A stretch of DNA of 64,000 bases from Alphaproteobacteria bacterium. Lineage in GTDB: Bacteria > Pseudomonadota > Alphaproteobacteria > Reyranellales > Reyranellaceae. The DNA is taken from NCBI GenBank assembly GCA_017308235.1, contig JAFKFL010000013.1, positions 1-64,000 of the forward strand, read 5' to 3'. Both the position numbers and the translations under genes were made by a program. The notes beneath the pieces were generated by a model, which had not been told where the DNA came from, did no database searches, and saw only the letters and a program-made list of their open reading frames with translations. Below are positions 42,456-53,266 of the stretch, piece after piece (positions within the stretch are counted from its first letter, which is position 1; every line of letters starts with the position of its first letter).

Positions 42456-44855
42456 CTAACCTCGCAGAACGGCGCCGGTTGCCTTCGCAACTTGCGCCAC
42501 GATCTTGTCGCACACCGCCTCGATCTCCGCATCCGTGAGCGTGCGCTCCATCGGCTGCAGGGTGACCGTGACAGCGAGCGATTTCTTGCCTTCTGGCACG
42601 CCCTTGCCGACATAGACGTCGAACACGCGGGCGGCGGCGATCAGCGTCTTGTCGGCATTGCGCGCGGCGCGCACCAGCTTCTCGGCTTCCACGCCGGCAT
42701 CGACCACGAAGGCGAAGTCGCGTTCGACCGGCTGGAAGGCCGACAGCAAAAGCCGCGGGCGCGCCTTGGTGGCACGCACCTTTGCCAGTGGTGGCGCATC
42801 GAGGAAGACCTCGAACGCCGCGACCGGCCCCTTGAGGTCGGCTGCGGAAACCAGCTCGGGATGCAGTTCGCCGAACCAGGCCATCACGCGATCGCCGAGC
42901 TTCAGCGTGCCGGAACGGCCGGGATGGTACCAATCCGGCGCACCGGCGTGGGTCGCAAGATTGTCGGGTGCGCCGACGGCCATCAGCACGGCCAGCGCAT
43001 CGGCTTTGGCGTCGAAGGCATCGACCGTCCGCACCGGGCCTGCCCAGTTGCGCGGGACAGCCATGTTGTGCCGCAGGCCTGTCGCCATGCGCGACTGGCC
43101 GTGGGGCGTGGCATCCTTGTACTGCGGGCCGACTTCGAACAGCGCGGGATCGTGCAGGCCGCGGGCCTCGTTGCGCGCCGCGGCATCGATCAGGTTGGGC
43201 AGGATCGAGGGCCGCATGGTGTCGAGCGTGGCATCGATCGAGTTCAGGAGGCGCAATTCCGCACGCTGTTGCGCACCAAATCGCTCGGCCTTGGCGCGCG
43301 CCATGAACGACCAGGTCACGACCTCGTTCATGCCGCGCGACGCGAGCGCGCGGCGGGCAAGCGGCACGCGTCGCTGCAAGGGATCGAGCACCGGCTTCGA
43401 TGTCGCCGATAGCGCCGGCAACGAAACGGCCGGGATGCGGTCGAAGCTCCAGACCCGCGCCACTTCCTCGACCAGGTCCGCTTCGCCCACAATGTCGGGA
43501 CGCCAGGATGGCACGGCGGCCGTCCACGGGCCGGTGCCGGAGACGGTGAAGCCGAGCCGGGTCAGGATCCCGGCCGTCTCCTTCGCCGGCACGTCGATCG
43601 CGGTGAGCGTCTTCACGCGGTCGGGACGCAGCGTGTAGCTCCGCTTCCAGTCGGGCATCACGCCACTCTGGACGACCTCGCTTGCCTCGCCGCCGCAGAG
43701 TTCCAAGATCAGGCGCGTCGCGACGTCGACGCCCCACTGCACGGACTGCGGATCGATCCCGCGCTCGAAGCGGTAACGGGCGTCGGACTGGATGCCGAGC
43801 TTGCGTCCCGTGGCGGCAACCGGAGTCGGCGTGAAGTAGGCCACTTCGAGGAACACCTCGGTCGTGTCTTCGCGCACGCCGGTATCCTCGCCGCCCATGA
43901 CGCCGCCGATGCCATGCACGCCCTTTGCATCAGCGATCACTGCCACCGTGGGATCGAGCGTGTAGGTTTTGCCATCGAGTGCCAGGATCGTCTCGCCCTC
44001 GCGCGCCTGACGCATCACGAGATCGCCCGCGAGTTTCCTGGCATCGAACACGTGCAAGGGCCGGTTGAGGTCGAAGGTGACAAGATTGGTGATGTCGACC
44101 AGGGCCGAGATCGGCCTGAGCCCGATCGCTTTCAGCCGGCGTTGTAGCCAGTCGGGCGAGGGGCCGTTCTTCACGCCGCGGAAGTAACGGCCGGCCACGA
44201 TGGGGCAGGGACTGTCGGGCTTGGGCTGGTAGCCGTGCGTCCACTTGATCGGGCTCATGAACATGCCCGCAACGCGTTCGGCCTTGAACGGCCGCAAGGT
44301 GCCGAGGCCGGACGCTGCGAGATCGCGCGCGATGCCATGCACGCCGAGGCAATCGGCGCGGTTGGGCGTGGCCTTGATCTCGATCGCAGGATCATCGAGG
44401 CCCAGCGCCTCGGCGGCCGGGGCACCGGTCTTGGCGTCGGCCGGCAGGTCGATGATGCCGCTGTGGTCGTCGCCGAGCTGCAACTCGCGCACCGAGCAGA
44501 GCATGCCGTTGCTCTCCTCGCCGCGGATCTTGCTCGCCTTGAGCGTGATGCCCGTGCCGGGAATGAAGCTGCCGGTCGGCGCGAACACGCCTTTCATGCC
44601 GGTGCGCGCATTCGGTGCGCCGCAGACGACCTGGACGATACCTGCACCGGTATCGACCTTGCAAAGACGGAGCCGGTCGGCGTTGGGATGCTGGATCGCC
44701 TCGACGACATAGCCGACGACGAAGCCTTTCAGCGTCTCTGCCGGGTTGGCGATGCCCTCGACCTCGAGGCCGAGCATGGTGAGCCGGTCGCGCAGCTCGG
44801 CCAGCGATGCGCCAGTGTCGAGATGCTCCTTGAGCCAGGACAACGTGAACTTCAT
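42456..44855 (-). CDS. pheT: Phenylalanine-tRNA ligase beta subunit
   Basis: 799 residues. The domain order is as expected: N-terminal [17 protein letters not shown]/tRNA-binding-like domain (about 40-150), B3/B4 editing region, B5 domain, catalytic-like core ([27 protein letters not shown]) and a C-terminal ferredoxin-fold anticodon-binding domain ([20 protein letters not shown]..). It forms the alpha2-beta2 enzyme with PheS. The ATG overlaps the pheS stop by four bases. Confidence 0.98.
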   Translation of the reverse strand: MKFTLSWLKEHLDTGASLAELRDRLTMLGLEVEGIANPAETLKGFVVGYVVEAIQHPNADRLRLCKVDTGAGIVQVVCGAPNARTGMKGVFAPTGSFIPGTGITLKASKIRGEESNGMLCSVRELQLGDDHSGIIDLPADAKTGAPAAEALGLDDPAIEIKATPNRADCLGVHGIARDLAASGLGTLRPFKAERVAGMFMSPIKWTHGYQPKPDSPCPIVAGRYFRGVKNGPSPDWLQRRLKAIGLRPISALVDITNLVTFDLNRPLHVFDARKLAGDLVMRQAREGETILALDGKTYTLDPTVAVIADAKGVHGIGGVMGGEDTGVREDTTEVFLEVAYFTPTPVAATGRKLGIQSDARYRFERGIDPQSVQWGVDVATRLILELCGGEASEVVQSGVMPDWKRSYTLRPDRVKTLTAIDVPAKETAGILTRLGFTVSGTGPWTAAVPSWRPDIVGEADLVEEVARVWSFDRIPAVSLPALSATSKPVLDPLQRRVPLARRALASRGMNEVVTWSFMARAKAERFGAQQRAELRLLNSIDATLDTMRPSILPNLIDAAARNEARGLHDPALFEVGPQYKDATPHGQSRMATGLRHNMAVPRNWAGPVRTVDAFDAKADALAVLMAVGAPDNLATHAGAPDWYHPGRSGTLKLGDRVMAWFGELHPELVSAADLKGPVAAFEVFLDAPPLAKVRATKARPRLLLSAFQPVERDFAFVVDAGVEAEKLVRAARNADKTLIAAARVFDVYVGKGVPEGKKSLAVTVTLQPMERTLTDAEIEAVCDKIVAQVAKATGAVLRG

Positions 44856-45964
44856 CGGCCCAACCCTCCGGTGAGGGACGGCCATTCGAGCGCCGAGAAG
44901 CCGTAGTGGCGCAACCAGCGCAAGTCTGATTCGAAGAAGCTGCGCAAATCGGGGATGCCGTACTTCAGCATGGCGATGCGGTCGATGCCCATGCCGAAGG
45001 CGAAGCCCTGGTAGACAGCAGGGTCGAGGCCGCAGTTGGCGATCACGTTGGGATGCACCATGCCGCTGCCCAGAATCTCCAGCCACGAATCGCCGGCACC
45101 GATCCTGAGCTCACCGTCCTTCCACGAGCAGCCGATGTCGACTTCGGCCGAGGGTTCGGTAAAGGGGAAGTAGGAGGGGCGGAAGCGCAGAGGCAGGTCG
45201 TCGATCTCGAAGAAGGCGCGGCAGAAGTCGACCAGGCAGCCCTTGAGATGGCCCATGTGGGTCGTGCGGTCGATCACCAGCCCTTCGACCTGATGGAACA
45301 TCGGCGTGTGGGTCGCATCGCTGTCGATGCGGAAAGTGCGGCCCGGCACGATGATGCGTAGCGATCCACCGCCGCCCAGCATCTCCTGCACCTTCTTGTC
45401 GAGCATGGAGCGCGCCTGTACTGGCGAGGTGTGGGTGCGCAGCACCATCGGCGTGCCGTCGGCGCGCGGCGGCAGGTAGAACGTGTCCTGCATCTGCCGC
45501 GCCGGATGGTCGGGCGGGATGTTGAGGGCAGTGAAGTTGTGCCAGTCGTCCTCGATGTCGGGACCTTCGGCCCAGGTGAAGCCCATCTCGCCGAAGATCG
45601 CGGCGAGTTCGTCCATGACCTGGCCGATGGGGTGAAGCGTGCCCCTTTCCAGTGTGGAGCCCTCAGGCCGTGTCGGCAGGCTGACATCGACCTTCTCGGA
45701 GGCGAGCTTGGCTGCCAAGGCGGAAGCGCCGAGTGTTGCCTTGCGGGCGTCGAGTGCGGCCTCGATCTCGCTTTTGAGCTGATTCACGCGTGCGCCGAAT
45801 TCCTTGCGCTCGGCCGGAGCCAGTCCGCTCAGCGTCTTCATCAAGCTGGTGACGCTGCCCTTCTTGCCCAGCGCCGCCACGCGCACGGCATCGAGCGCGC
45901 CGAGATCGGCGGCGTTGGCCACCGCGTCGAGCGCCTCGCTGCGAATCGTCGAAAGATCGTCCAT
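44852..45964 (-). CDS. pheS: Phenylalanine-tRNA ligase alpha subunit
   Basis: 370 residues from the ATG at 45964 ([15 protein letters not shown]); an in-frame ATG nine codons upstream is possible. An N-terminal coiled coil (about 1-85) is followed by the class II catalytic core with motif 2 around [11 protein letters not shown] and [10 protein letters not shown] and motif 3 [18 protein letters not shown]. It catalyses Phe-tRNA formation with PheT, to which it is translationally coupled (ATGA). A strong terminator separates it from rplT. Confidence 0.98.
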   Translation of the reverse strand: MDDLSTIRSEALDAVANAADLGALDAVRVAALGKKGSVTSLMKTLSGLAPAERKEFGARVNQLKSEIEAALDARKATLGASALAAKLASEKVDVSLPTRPEGSTLERGTLHPIGQVMDELAAIFGEMGFTWAEGPDIEDDWHNFTALNIPPDHPARQMQDTFYLPPRADGTPMVLRTHTSPVQARSMLDKKVQEMLGGGGSLRIIVPGRTFRIDSDATHTPMFHQVEGLVIDRTTHMGHLKGCLVDFCRAFFEIDDLPLRFRPSYFPFTEPSAEVDIGCSWKDGELRIGAGDSWLEILGSGMVHPNVIANCGLDPAVYQGFAFGMGIDRIAMLKYGIPDLRSFFESDLRWLRHYGFSALEWPSLTGGLGR

Positions 45965-45991
45965 GCCTCGCCCACCTTCGAAACCGAACAC

Positions 45992-46026
45992 GAAAAGAGG
46001 GAGCCTGCGGTCCAGGCTCCCTCTTT
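45992..46026 (-). terminator. Rho-independent terminator between rplT and pheS
   Basis: A perfect 14-bp stem, aaagagggagcctg/caggctccctcttt (45994-46007 and 46013-46026), with a 5-base loop is followed on the minus strand by ttttc. It should end the rpmI-rplT message before pheS, or act as an attenuator of read-through into pheST. No Phe-rich leader peptide is visible in the 102-base gap. Confidence 0.75.
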
Positions 46027-46066
46027 ATCATCTCTATCCGTTGCGCCTCTTACCGGCGCGCGGACG

Positions 46067-46423
46067 TTACTTGAGGGCGGCCTGGGCCTGTTCGACCAGG
46101 GCCTTAAACGCTGCCGGCTCCCGCGCCGCGAGATCGGCCATGACCTTGCGGTCGACCTCGATCCCGGCCTTCAGGATGCCGTTCATGAACTGCGAGTAGG
46201 TCATGCCATGCTCGCGGGCCGCGGCGTTGATGCGCTGGATCCAGAGCCCGCGGAACGCGCGCTTCTTGTTGCGGCGGTCGCGATAGGCGTATTGCAGGCC
46301 CTTCTCGACCTTCTCGATGCCGACGCGGAACGCCACCTTGGCGCGGCCGCGATAGCCCTTGGCGAGCTTCAGGACCTTCTTGTGACGAGCGTGTGCAGCC
46401 ACGCCCCGCTTGACGCGTGCCAT
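46067..46423 (-). CDS. rplT: 50S ribosomal protein L20
   Basis: 118 residues with the conserved [22 protein letters not shown] and [21 protein letters not shown] segments. It is required for early 50S assembly. It follows rpmI by three bases, the usual L35-L20 pair. Confidence 0.98.
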   Translation of the reverse strand: MARVKRGVAAHARHKKVLKLAKGYRGRAKVAFRVGIEKVEKGLQYAYRDRRNKKRAFRGLWIQRINAAAREHGMTYSQFMNGILKAGIEVDRKVMADLAAREPAAFKALVEQAQAALK

Positions 46424-46426
46424 GAC

Positions 46427-46630
46427 TTACCTCTCGTACGGGAAGAAGTTGCGCTTGATGATGCGGGTATCGGGCCCCGACACGAGCGTCATGCCGGTCT
46501 GCTGGCGCAGGAAGCGGTTGCCCCGCTTGGTCATGCCGTGGCGCTTGCCCACCACCCCATGCTTCACTTTGCCGGTGCCGGTGAAGCGAAAACGCTTCTT
46601 GGCCCCGCTCTTGGTCTTCATCTTGGGCAT
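46427..46630 (-). CDS. rpmI: 50S ribosomal protein L35
   Basis: 67 residues beginning [21 protein letters not shown], with the usual KRHGMTKR region. It sits directly before rplT. Unlike the common infC-rpmI-rplT order, the upstream neighbour is not infC, so it must have its own promoter in the 46631-46782 region. Confidence 0.97.
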   Translation of the reverse strand: MPKMKTKSGAKKRFRFTGTGKVKHGVVGKRHGMTKRGNRFLRQQTGMTLVSGPDTRIIKRNFFPYER

Positions 46631-46782
46631 TTTCGTTCCTTTTCAAAGGGTTACGATTGGTGACCGAGGCAATGCCCTTTGGGCCAGGCCACCGAAGGAA
46701 GCGCGCTTATAGCGATGGCTGCAGAACCACGCAAGCCAAGGCCTTTGTGGCACAGTCGGCCACGAGAAATGGGGGATTCGGC

Positions 46783-47541
46783 ATGAAATTGGCGGGCAAG
46801 GTGGCGCTAGTGACAGGTGCTCAGCAGGGCATTGGAGCGGCGATCGCACAGGCGCTGGCCGGGGAGGGTGCGGATGTTGCGGTGAACTGGCTGGACGACC
46901 AGCCGGCTGCGGAGGCTGTGGCGGCAGGAATCCGGAAGGCGGGCCGCCGTGCTCATCTGGTGAAGGCCGACATGGCCAGGCTTCCCGACATCGAAGCGAT
47001 GGTTGCCGACGTGACCACTGCGCTCGGGCCGCCCGACATCCTGGTCAACAATGCGGGCGTCTACCCGCGCGTGCCGCTTCTCGAGATGCGCGAGCGAGAC
47101 TGGGACTTCGTGCTCGATATCAATCTGAAGGCCGGCTGCTTCGCCACCGTCGCCGTGGCCAAGGCCCTCATCGCCGCTGGGAAGAAGAGCGGCTCGGTGA
47201 TCAACCTCTCGTCTTCAGCCATCCGCGGCGCGGTGCGGGGCGTGCACTACAGCGCCAGCAAGGGCGGCGTGGTCTCGATGACGCGTTCGATGGCGTTGGA
47301 ACTCGCGCCCTACGACATTCGCGTGAATGCCATCGCGCCCGGCATGACCGATACCGCCCAGCCGCGTTACGGCAACAGCGATGCCGAGCTGGTCGAGATG
47401 GCCAAGTCGATCATCCCGCTCGGCGGCCGGATGTTGACGCCTGAGCAGATCGCGCGCACCGCCGTGTTCCTGGCTTCCGACGAATCGAGCGCCACGACCG
47501 GCCAGGTGCTGCACGTCAACGGCGGTTCGTACATGGCGTAG
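46783..47541 (+). CDS. SDR-family oxidoreductase
   Basis: 252 residues with cofactor loop TGAQQGIGAA, NNAGVYPR, SSSA and YSASKGG (YxxxK), so all catalytic residues of a classical SDR are present. It is close to 3-oxoacyl-[ACP] reductase/glucose-dehydrogenase-like members; the substrate is unknown. gggggatt precedes the ATG. It sits on the opposite strand between the translation genes and diverges from rpmI. Confidence 0.9.
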   Translation: MKLAGKVALVTGAQQGIGAAIAQALAGEGADVAVNWLDDQPAAEAVAAGIRKAGRRAHLVKADMARLPDIEAMVADVTTALGPPDILVNNAGVYPRVPLLEMRERDWDFVLDINLKAGCFATVAVAKALIAAGKKSGSVINLSSSAIRGAVRGVHYSASKGGVVSMTRSMALELAPYDIRVNAIAPGMTDTAQPRYGNSDAELVEMAKSIIPLGGRMLTPEQIARTAVFLASDESSATTGQVLHVNGGSYMA

Positions 47542-47562
47542 GTCGGCGGATTCGTGCGGGCC

Positions 47563-48555
47563 CTACGGCGCGCACGGCGGCTGGCGTGTGCCGTTTTCGA
47601 TGAAAGCGTTGATGCAGGCGCCGAACTTGCGCGGAAAGACCGTGCCGTTCGCGGCGCCGTGGCCGCTGAAACCTTCGGGATCGGAAATGACAATGGCGTC
47701 GACACCGGATGCCTTGAAGGCGGCGCGGGCATCATCCATACGGCTGCCCACGTCGTAGGTGTCATCCTTGAAGTTCACCACGACCAGCCGCGGGCCGGGC
47801 TTGATGCCGCGCACGACCTGCTGCCAGTCCGACCGCGCGCGCGTGGTGTCGCGCATATCCTTCACCTCGCCATGATGGGCCGCCGATACCGAGATGACGC
47901 CATCAACCGGCGCGCCGCGCATGGTGGCAGCAAGCGACACCCAGGCGCCGGCTGATTGGCCGGCAAGGATGACGCGCCGATAGCCCATCGTCTTGGCTTG
48001 CCGCACGGCGTTGGCGAGGTCTGTGGCATCGCCTGGCCAGTCGCGAATCCATTCGCGGTCGAAGCGATAGAGGTCGTAGCCCTCGAGCGTGAAGTAGGCG
48101 ACCTGTCCTTGTGGTGCCGAACTGGTCGCATCGCGGCCTGCCATGTAGCCGTGGCTCCAGACGATCAGGCCCGCAGCGGCTTGTGGCCCCTTGTTCGTCC
48201 AATAGGGTTCGGGCCGCAATCGACCGATCGGCGGAAGTGCAGGAGGTGCGGCCGCCTTCCAATCGTGGCCGCTCAGCACGATATTGTTCACTGCATAGAG
48301 CGAGCAATGGCCCTTGCTGCGCTCCTCACACAGCTTGGTTGCCGACGCCACCGCCCGGCCTGGATCGGTGCCATTCGAGGCGGCCCACAAGTAGCCTTTG
48401 CCGTCGGCGCCCAGGACGAACGCGCGATGTGGCGCCTGTCTTTGAAAATCGTTGTAAGTCCGTTGCGCGTCAGGCGTGAGCTGCGCCGATACCGGCGGCG
48501 CCGCGAGGACCGCGCACGCCGCCACCATTGCGATCGAAAGAAATCGCCAGATCAC
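47563..48555 (-). CDS. Secreted alpha/beta hydrolase
   Basis: 330 residues from a GTG. The signal peptide is about 25 residues (IWRFLSIAMVAACAVLAAPPVSAQ). The hydrolase domain has a nucleophile elbow AGQSAGAWVS, an oxyanion-type WSHGYMAG loop and a late His in GFSGHGAAN, consistent with a Ser/Asp/His dienelactone- or aminopeptidase-like esterase. Four Cys in the N-terminal half may form disulfides in the periplasm. It starts one base after the infC stop, so it is probably on the thrS-infC transcript. Confidence 0.8.
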   Translation of the reverse strand: MIWRFLSIAMVAACAVLAAPPVSAQLTPDAQRTYNDFQRQAPHRAFVLGADGKGYLWAASNGTDPGRAVASATKLCEERSKGHCSLYAVNNIVLSGHDWKAAAPPALPPIGRLRPEPYWTNKGPQAAAGLIVWSHGYMAGRDATSSAPQGQVAYFTLEGYDLYRFDREWIRDWPGDATDLANAVRQAKTMGYRRVILAGQSAGAWVSLAATMRGAPVDGVISVSAAHHGEVKDMRDTTRARSDWQQVVRGIKPGPRLVVVNFKDDTYDVGSRMDDARAAFKASGVDAIVISDPEGFSGHGAANGTVFPRKFGACINAFIENGTRQPPCAP

Positions 48556-48556
48556 G

Positions 48557-49093
48557 TCATTTTGGCGCCAGCACCATGATCATCTGCCGGCCTTCCATGC
48601 GCGGCATCGATTCGATCTTGGTCAGCGGATCCATCTCGCCGCGCACCCGATTTAAGACCTGGAGGCCAAGCTCGGAATGCACCATCTCGCGGCCGCGGAA
48701 GCGCAGGGTGACCTTCACCTTGTCGCCTTCCTCGATGAACCGCTTCATGGCGCGCATCTTCACTTCGTAATCGTGGTCGTCGATGTTCGGGCGCATCTTG
48801 ATCTCCTTGACCTCGATCACCTTCTGGTGCTTTCGGGCCTCATGCGCCTTCTTCTGCGACTCGTACTTGAACTTGCCGTAGTCGGAGATCTTGCAGACCG
48901 GCGGGACGGCGTTGGGCGAGATCTCGATCAGGTCGAGACTGGCCTCCTCGGCCATTTCCAACGCCTCGCGGGCACTGACGACGCCGACCATATCGCCGTT
49001 CTCGTCGATCAGTCGGACTTGCGGCGCTCTGATTTCGCCGTTCACGCGCGGACCATCGCGGGTCGGCACGCTTTGTTGTGCAGGTCGAGCTAT
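48557..49093 (-). CDS. infC: Translation initiation factor IF-3 (probable AUA start)
   Basis: 178 residues when started at the ATA codon at 49091-49093 (reading [22 protein letters not shown]). That codon is preceded by gggagaaggaag with normal spacing; a GTG at 49069 gives a shorter form without a ribosome-binding site. The two IF-3 domains and linker are intact ([50 protein letters not shown]). IF-3 discriminates against non-AUG starts and represses its own message through a rare start codon, AUU in E. coli, so AUA here fits autocontrol. It lies just after thrS. Confidence 0.9.
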   Translation of the reverse strand: MARPAQQSVPTRDGPRVNGEIRAPQVRLIDENGDMVGVVSAREALEMAEEASLDLIEISPNAVPPVCKISDYGKFKYESQKKAHEARKHQKVIEVKEIKMRPNIDDHDYEVKMRAMKRFIEEGDKVKVTLRFRGREMVHSELGLQVLNRVRGEMDPLTKIESMPRMEGRQMIMVLAPK

Positions 49094-49155
49094 GGCTTCC
49101 TTCTCCCTCGTTGAAGCCCCTCATCGGGGCAGAAAACGAGGCCGTGACCGCGCCT

Positions 49156-51096
49156 TCAGAAGGGCGGCCGGGCCTCGGTAGAAAGTGTAGTGACGGCGGC
49201 CCTCAATTCAAGGACCTCCTGCTTTTCCGACCCCAGCCGGCGCACCGCGACTGTGCGATTGTCCATATCGCGCCGTCCGACGGCCAGGATCAGGGGGACG
49301 TGGGCCAGCGAATGCTCGCGGACCTTGTAATTGATCTTTTCGTTACGCAGATCCGTTTCGACACGCATGCCGGCCGCCCGTAACGCGCCGGCGACGTCGT
49401 TGGCATAGCTGTCGGCGTCATTGACGATTGTGGCTACCACCGCTTGCGTCGGCGCCAGCCAGAGCGGGAATCGGCCGGCGTAGTGCTCGATCAGCACGCC
49501 GATCATGCGCTCGAAGCTGCCAAAGATGGCGCGATGCAGCATCACGGGAACCTTGCGGGCGCCGTCCTCGGCGACATAGCTCGCGCCCAGCCGTTCGGGC
49601 AGCATGAAATCGACCTGCAGCGTGCCGCACTGCCAATCGCGACCGATGGCGTCACGCAGCACGAATTCCAGCTTGGGGCCGTAGAAGGCGCCTTCACCGG
49701 GATTGAGGAGCAACTCGAGGCCGGCGGCCTTGGACGCCGACTTCAAGGCGCCCTCGGCCTGGTCCCAGATCGCATCCGAGCCGATGCGCATGGGCGGGCG
49801 ATCGGAGAACTTCACGAAGTACTCGAAGCCCAGGTCGCGATAGACGTCGCCCAGGAGCTTGCAGAAGCGGATCGTCTCGTTCTCGATCTGCTCTTCGTTG
49901 CAGAAGATATGGGCGTCGTCCTGCGTGAAGTTGCGCACGCGCAGGATGCCGTGCAGCGCGCCAGACGGCTCGAAGCGATGGCACGAACCGAACTCGGCGA
50001 GCCGCAGCGGCAGTTCGCGATAGCTGCGCAGACCTTGATTGAAGATCTGGATGTGGCAGGGGCAGTTCATCGGCTTCAGCGCAAAGATGCGCTGTGCCGG
50101 GTCGGCGATGAACTCGCGCAGGCCTTCCTCGTTCTCGCTGAGATACATGTTCTCGCGGAACTTCTCCCAGTGACCCGAGGCCTCCCACAGCCGGCGGTCA
50201 TTGAGCTGCGGCGTCTTCACCTCGACATAGCCGCCGGCCTCCAGCTTGCGCCGCAGGTAGGCCTCGAGCGTGCGCCACAGCGTCCAGCCCTTGGGATGCC
50301 AGTAGACCATCCCGGCTGAGTCTTCCTGCTGATGGAACAGGCCCATCTCGCGGCCGAGGCGGCGATGGTCGCGCTTCTCGGCCTCCTCGATGCGATGCAG
50401 ATAGGCCTTCAGGTCTTTGTCGGAAAAGAAGACCGTGCCGTAGACGCGCTGGAGCTGCGCCTTGCTGGCATCGCCGCGCCAGTAGGCGCCCGACACCTTC
50501 GTGAGCTTGAACGCCTTGCCGAGCTTGCCCGTCGACGGCAGATGGGGCCCAAGGCACATGTCGAGCCAGTCGCCCTGCTTGTAGACCGAGATCTCCTCGT
50601 CCTTGGGCAGTTCGTCGGCCCATTCGGCCTTGAAGCTCTCGCCATGCTCCTTGAAGTAATCCTTGATCTTGGCGCGATCCCAGATCGCGCGCGTGATCGG
50701 CAGATCACGGTCGACGATCTCGGCCATGCGCTGCTCGATCTTGATGAAGTCCTCGGGCGTGAACGGCTCGGCGCGCACGAAGTCGTAGTAGAAGCCGTCC
50801 TCCGTCGCCGGGCCGAACGTGATCTGCGTGCCGGGATAGAGTTCCTGGACCGCCTGCGCCAAAACGTGTGCCGCGTCGTGGCGCAAAAGCTCGAGCGCCT
50901 CCGGGTCACGCGATGTCACGATGCCGATCTTGGCGTCGTGGTCCACGACCGTCGCGAGGTCCTTCATCTTGCCGTCGATGCGCAGCGCGAGCGCTGCCTT
51001 AGCAAGGCCGGGCCCGATGGCGGCGGCGATCTCCGCGCCGCTCACCGGTTTGTCGAACGACCGGACCGAACCGTCCGGCAGGGAAATATTGATCAT
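49156..51096 (-). CDS. thrS: Threonine-tRNA ligase
   Basis: 646 residues. An N-terminal TGS domain ([19 protein letters not shown]) is followed by the editing domain with [10 protein letters not shown] (HxxxH) and YYDF, then the class II core with motif 2 near [12 protein letters not shown] and FRFE-type residues ([12 protein letters not shown]), and a C-terminal anticodon-binding domain. The zinc ligands Cys and His of the core are present. The ATG at 51096 is chosen for taggtgg upstream; a GTG three codons earlier is weaker. It heads the thrS-infC unit. Confidence 0.98.
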   Translation of the reverse strand: MINISLPDGSVRSFDKPVSGAEIAAAIGPGLAKAALALRIDGKMKDLATVVDHDAKIGIVTSRDPEALELLRHDAAHVLAQAVQELYPGTQITFGPATEDGFYYDFVRAEPFTPEDFIKIEQRMAEIVDRDLPITRAIWDRAKIKDYFKEHGESFKAEWADELPKDEEISVYKQGDWLDMCLGPHLPSTGKLGKAFKLTKVSGAYWRGDASKAQLQRVYGTVFFSDKDLKAYLHRIEEAEKRDHRRLGREMGLFHQQEDSAGMVYWHPKGWTLWRTLEAYLRRKLEAGGYVEVKTPQLNDRRLWEASGHWEKFRENMYLSENEEGLREFIADPAQRIFALKPMNCPCHIQIFNQGLRSYRELPLRLAEFGSCHRFEPSGALHGILRVRNFTQDDAHIFCNEEQIENETIRFCKLLGDVYRDLGFEYFVKFSDRPPMRIGSDAIWDQAEGALKSASKAAGLELLLNPGEGAFYGPKLEFVLRDAIGRDWQCGTLQVDFMLPERLGASYVAEDGARKVPVMLHRAIFGSFERMIGVLIEHYAGRFPLWLAPTQAVVATIVNDADSYANDVAGALRAAGMRVETDLRNEKINYKVREHSLAHVPLILAVGRRDMDNRTVAVRRLGSEKQEVLELRAAVTTLSTEARPPF

Positions 51097-51350
51097 CGCA
51101 ACCACCTAGAAAGAAATCCGAACACGGCCGATCAGCCGACGCCTGGCGTCGGCCGACGCAGGCCGGGAAGCGGCACGAGTGCGCGCGCCCGGCCGAATCA
51201 AGTTCGAACGGTGGTCAGTGTCGTCGGAGCGGGGAAAAACAACCGGTCCATGCGCCTCGGAAATAGTTGTGGCGGGCTTTGGCGTCAAGCCTCGCGATTG
51301 GGCGACGCCTGGTCTTCCGGCACGCCAGGTGCCTGAATAACTCCGTGATT

Positions 51351-52466
51351 TCAGCCGATTAGCCGCTCGTAAAGCTGCAACAGCCGCCGGTTCGCCTGGA
51401 CGAGACCATAGCGGGCACGGACATGGTCCTGCGCCGTTCGCGCCAGCTCGGCGCGCCGGTCGACCGACAGCGACAGGGCGGTCGAGATCGCCTGGGCGAG
51501 GCCCAAGGCGTCGCCGTCGGGCGCCGACCATCCGGTGACGCCTTCCCGTACGGCCTCGGCCGCGCCGCCGCCTTGCTCGCAGACGACGGGCCGGCCCATC
51601 GCCTGGGCCTCGATCATCGTCCGGCTGAATCCCTGCCGCGCGCCGCCGGTCGCCACCACCACATCGGCCAGCATGTAGGCCGCCGGGATGTCCTCGACAT
51701 AGGGGCCGATCTGCACCTTGCCGTTGAGATCGGCCTGTTCGATGGCGCGTTCGAGTTCCTTTTCGAGAACGGTCGGCTCTCCCGTCGAGCCGAGCAGCAG
51801 ACAGAACAGATCCTCGCGCTCGAGCTTCCTCACGGCGTCGATCAGCGTCTTCTGCCCGCGATCCTCGACGAAGCGGCCGGGGTAGAGCACGACGTGGGCG
51901 CCGTCGGGAATGCGAAGCTCGGCGGCGAGCTTGATCACGCGTTCGGCTCGCACGACCGCCGGATCGAAGCGATCGAGATCGATACCCGTCGGGATCACCT
52001 GCAGACGATCGGTGATCGCCGGAAAGCGACGGCGAAAATCCTGCGCCACGTGCTCCGAGACGGCGACCACCGCATCGGCTCGAGACTGCCGTCGTTCCAG
52101 CGACCGTTGCACCAGTCCTGTCGCGACGAACGGCTGATGGAGTGCCGCGATCCACTTGAGCTTCAGGCGCCGCGCCAGAGCGCGGGCAATTCCGGATGCC
52201 GACGGCGAACGGGACTGCAGCAGGTTCGGATCGAAATCGCGAACACGTTTGGCCAACCCGAACCGAGACCGCAGCGGATGGCGGGTGACGGCCGCGTCGA
52301 CGTGACGGCCGCGCAGACGCAACAGATCGGGCAGCATGGCGCCGCCAGGCGACGCAACGACGGCGGAACCGCCGGCGCCGATAACCATTCGCGCGGTGTC
52401 GAGTGTCGCGCGCGCCACGCTGCCCGACAGGCTGGGAACGATCTGGAGAAGCTTTGGGGGAGACAT
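51351..52466 (-). CDS. Glycosyltransferase family 4 protein
   Basis: 371 residues from the ATG at 52466 (MSPPKLLQIVPSLSG). A GT-B fold: an acceptor-side N-terminal half, then the donor-side half with VLYPGRFVEDRGQKTLIDAV, IGPYVEDIPAAYMLADVVV and GFSRTMIEAQAMGRPVV (the E-x-x-A-x-G motif of GT4). It probably transfers a sugar in lipopolysaccharide or exopolysaccharide synthesis; donor and acceptor are unknown. It diverges from the next hydrolase gene. The 254 bases between this gene and thrS hold only GC-rich palindromes. Confidence 0.9.
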   Translation of the reverse strand: MSPPKLLQIVPSLSGSVARATLDTARMVIGAGGSAVVASPGGAMLPDLLRLRGRHVDAAVTRHPLRSRFGLAKRVRDFDPNLLQSRSPSASGIARALARRLKLKWIAALHQPFVATGLVQRSLERRQSRADAVVAVSEHVAQDFRRRFPAITDRLQVIPTGIDLDRFDPAVVRAERVIKLAAELRIPDGAHVVLYPGRFVEDRGQKTLIDAVRKLEREDLFCLLLGSTGEPTVLEKELERAIEQADLNGKVQIGPYVEDIPAAYMLADVVVATGGARQGFSRTMIEAQAMGRPVVCEQGGGAAEAVREGVTGWSAPDGDALGLAQAISTALSLSVDRRAELARTAQDHVRARYGLVQANRRLLQLYERLIG

Positions 52467-52510
52467 TGCGCGGCTGGCAGCGTTCTGATGACTATGGCAG
52501 GTAACACGAC

Positions 52511-53266
52511 ATGACAGGCAAAGGTAGCGTCCAGCATCTCCCGCGGCCCGACGGAAACAGGGTTGCCTATGCCAGGACCGAGGGCCGGGCGCCGACCGTC
52601 GTTTTCCTCGGCGGCTTCCGCTCCGATATGACCGGCACCAAGGCAATGGCGCTTGAAGCCTGGGCGCAGAAGCGTGGCCAGGGCTACCTGCGCTTCGACT
52701 ATCTCGGCCATGGCCAGTCCTCGGGCCGCTTCGAGGATGGGACCATCGGCCGCTGGCTCGACGATTCGCTGGCGGCGATCGACGGGCTCACGAACGGGAA
52801 ACTTGTCCTCGTCGGCTCCAGCATGGGCGGTTGGCTTTCGCTGCTGGCGGCGCGTGCCCGGCCGGACCGGGTGGCAGGCCTGGTGCTGATCGCCGCAGCA
52901 CCCGATTTCACCGAGCGCATGCTGCTGAAAGAGCTCTCGCCCGAGGATCGCGCGATACTTGAGCGCAACGGCAGACTTGAACGGCCGTCGCAATATTCTC
53001 CCGAGCCCTCGGTCTTCACCTGGAAGTTGATCGAGGAGGGGCGAAATCATCTGCTGCTCGACAAGCCGCTCGCCTTGCCGTGTCCCGTCCGGCTCCTGCA
53101 TGGCCAGAGCGATCCCGACGTGCCGTGGGAATATTCCCTGCAAATCGCCCGCCACCTCGAGGCACCTGAAGTCGTGACCACCTTCGTCAAAGACGGGGAT
53201 CACCGGCTGAGCACGCCGGCGGACATTGCCCGCCTGATCGCGACAGTCGAGGAGTTGGTGCGCTAG
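52511..53266 (+). CDS. Alpha/beta hydrolase (ABHD10-like)
   Basis: 251 residues. FLGGFRSDMTG forms the oxyanion-type loop, VGSSMGGW the nucleophile elbow (Ser in GSSMGG), HGQSDPDVPW the Asp and DGDHRLS the His. The GFRSDMTGTKA pattern is typical of ABHD10-like thioesterases/serine hydrolases. No signal peptide is seen. The last four bases overlap the converging gene. Confidence 0.88.
   Translation: MTGKGSVQHLPRPDGNRVAYARTEGRAPTVVFLGGFRSDMTGTKAMALEAWAQKRGQGYLRFDYLGHGQSSGRFEDGTIGRWLDDSLAAIDGLTNGKLVLVGSSMGGWLSLLAARARPDRVAGLVLIAAAPDFTERMLLKELSPEDRAILERNGRLERPSQYSPEPSVFTWKLIEEGRNHLLLDKPLALPCPVRLLHGQSDPDVPWEYSLQIARHLEAPEVVTTFVKDGDHRLSTPADIARLIATVEELVR

Noticed and set aside
45965..46066. Phe-rich leader peptide for pheST attenuation
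   Set aside because: A strong hairpin is present, but no short ORF with clustered Phe codons precedes it, so I call only a terminator.
51097..51350. Structured leader or T-box before thrS
   Set aside because: Palindromes are present, but no T-box consensus or Thr-rich leader is seen; GC-rich DNA gives such palindromes by chance.
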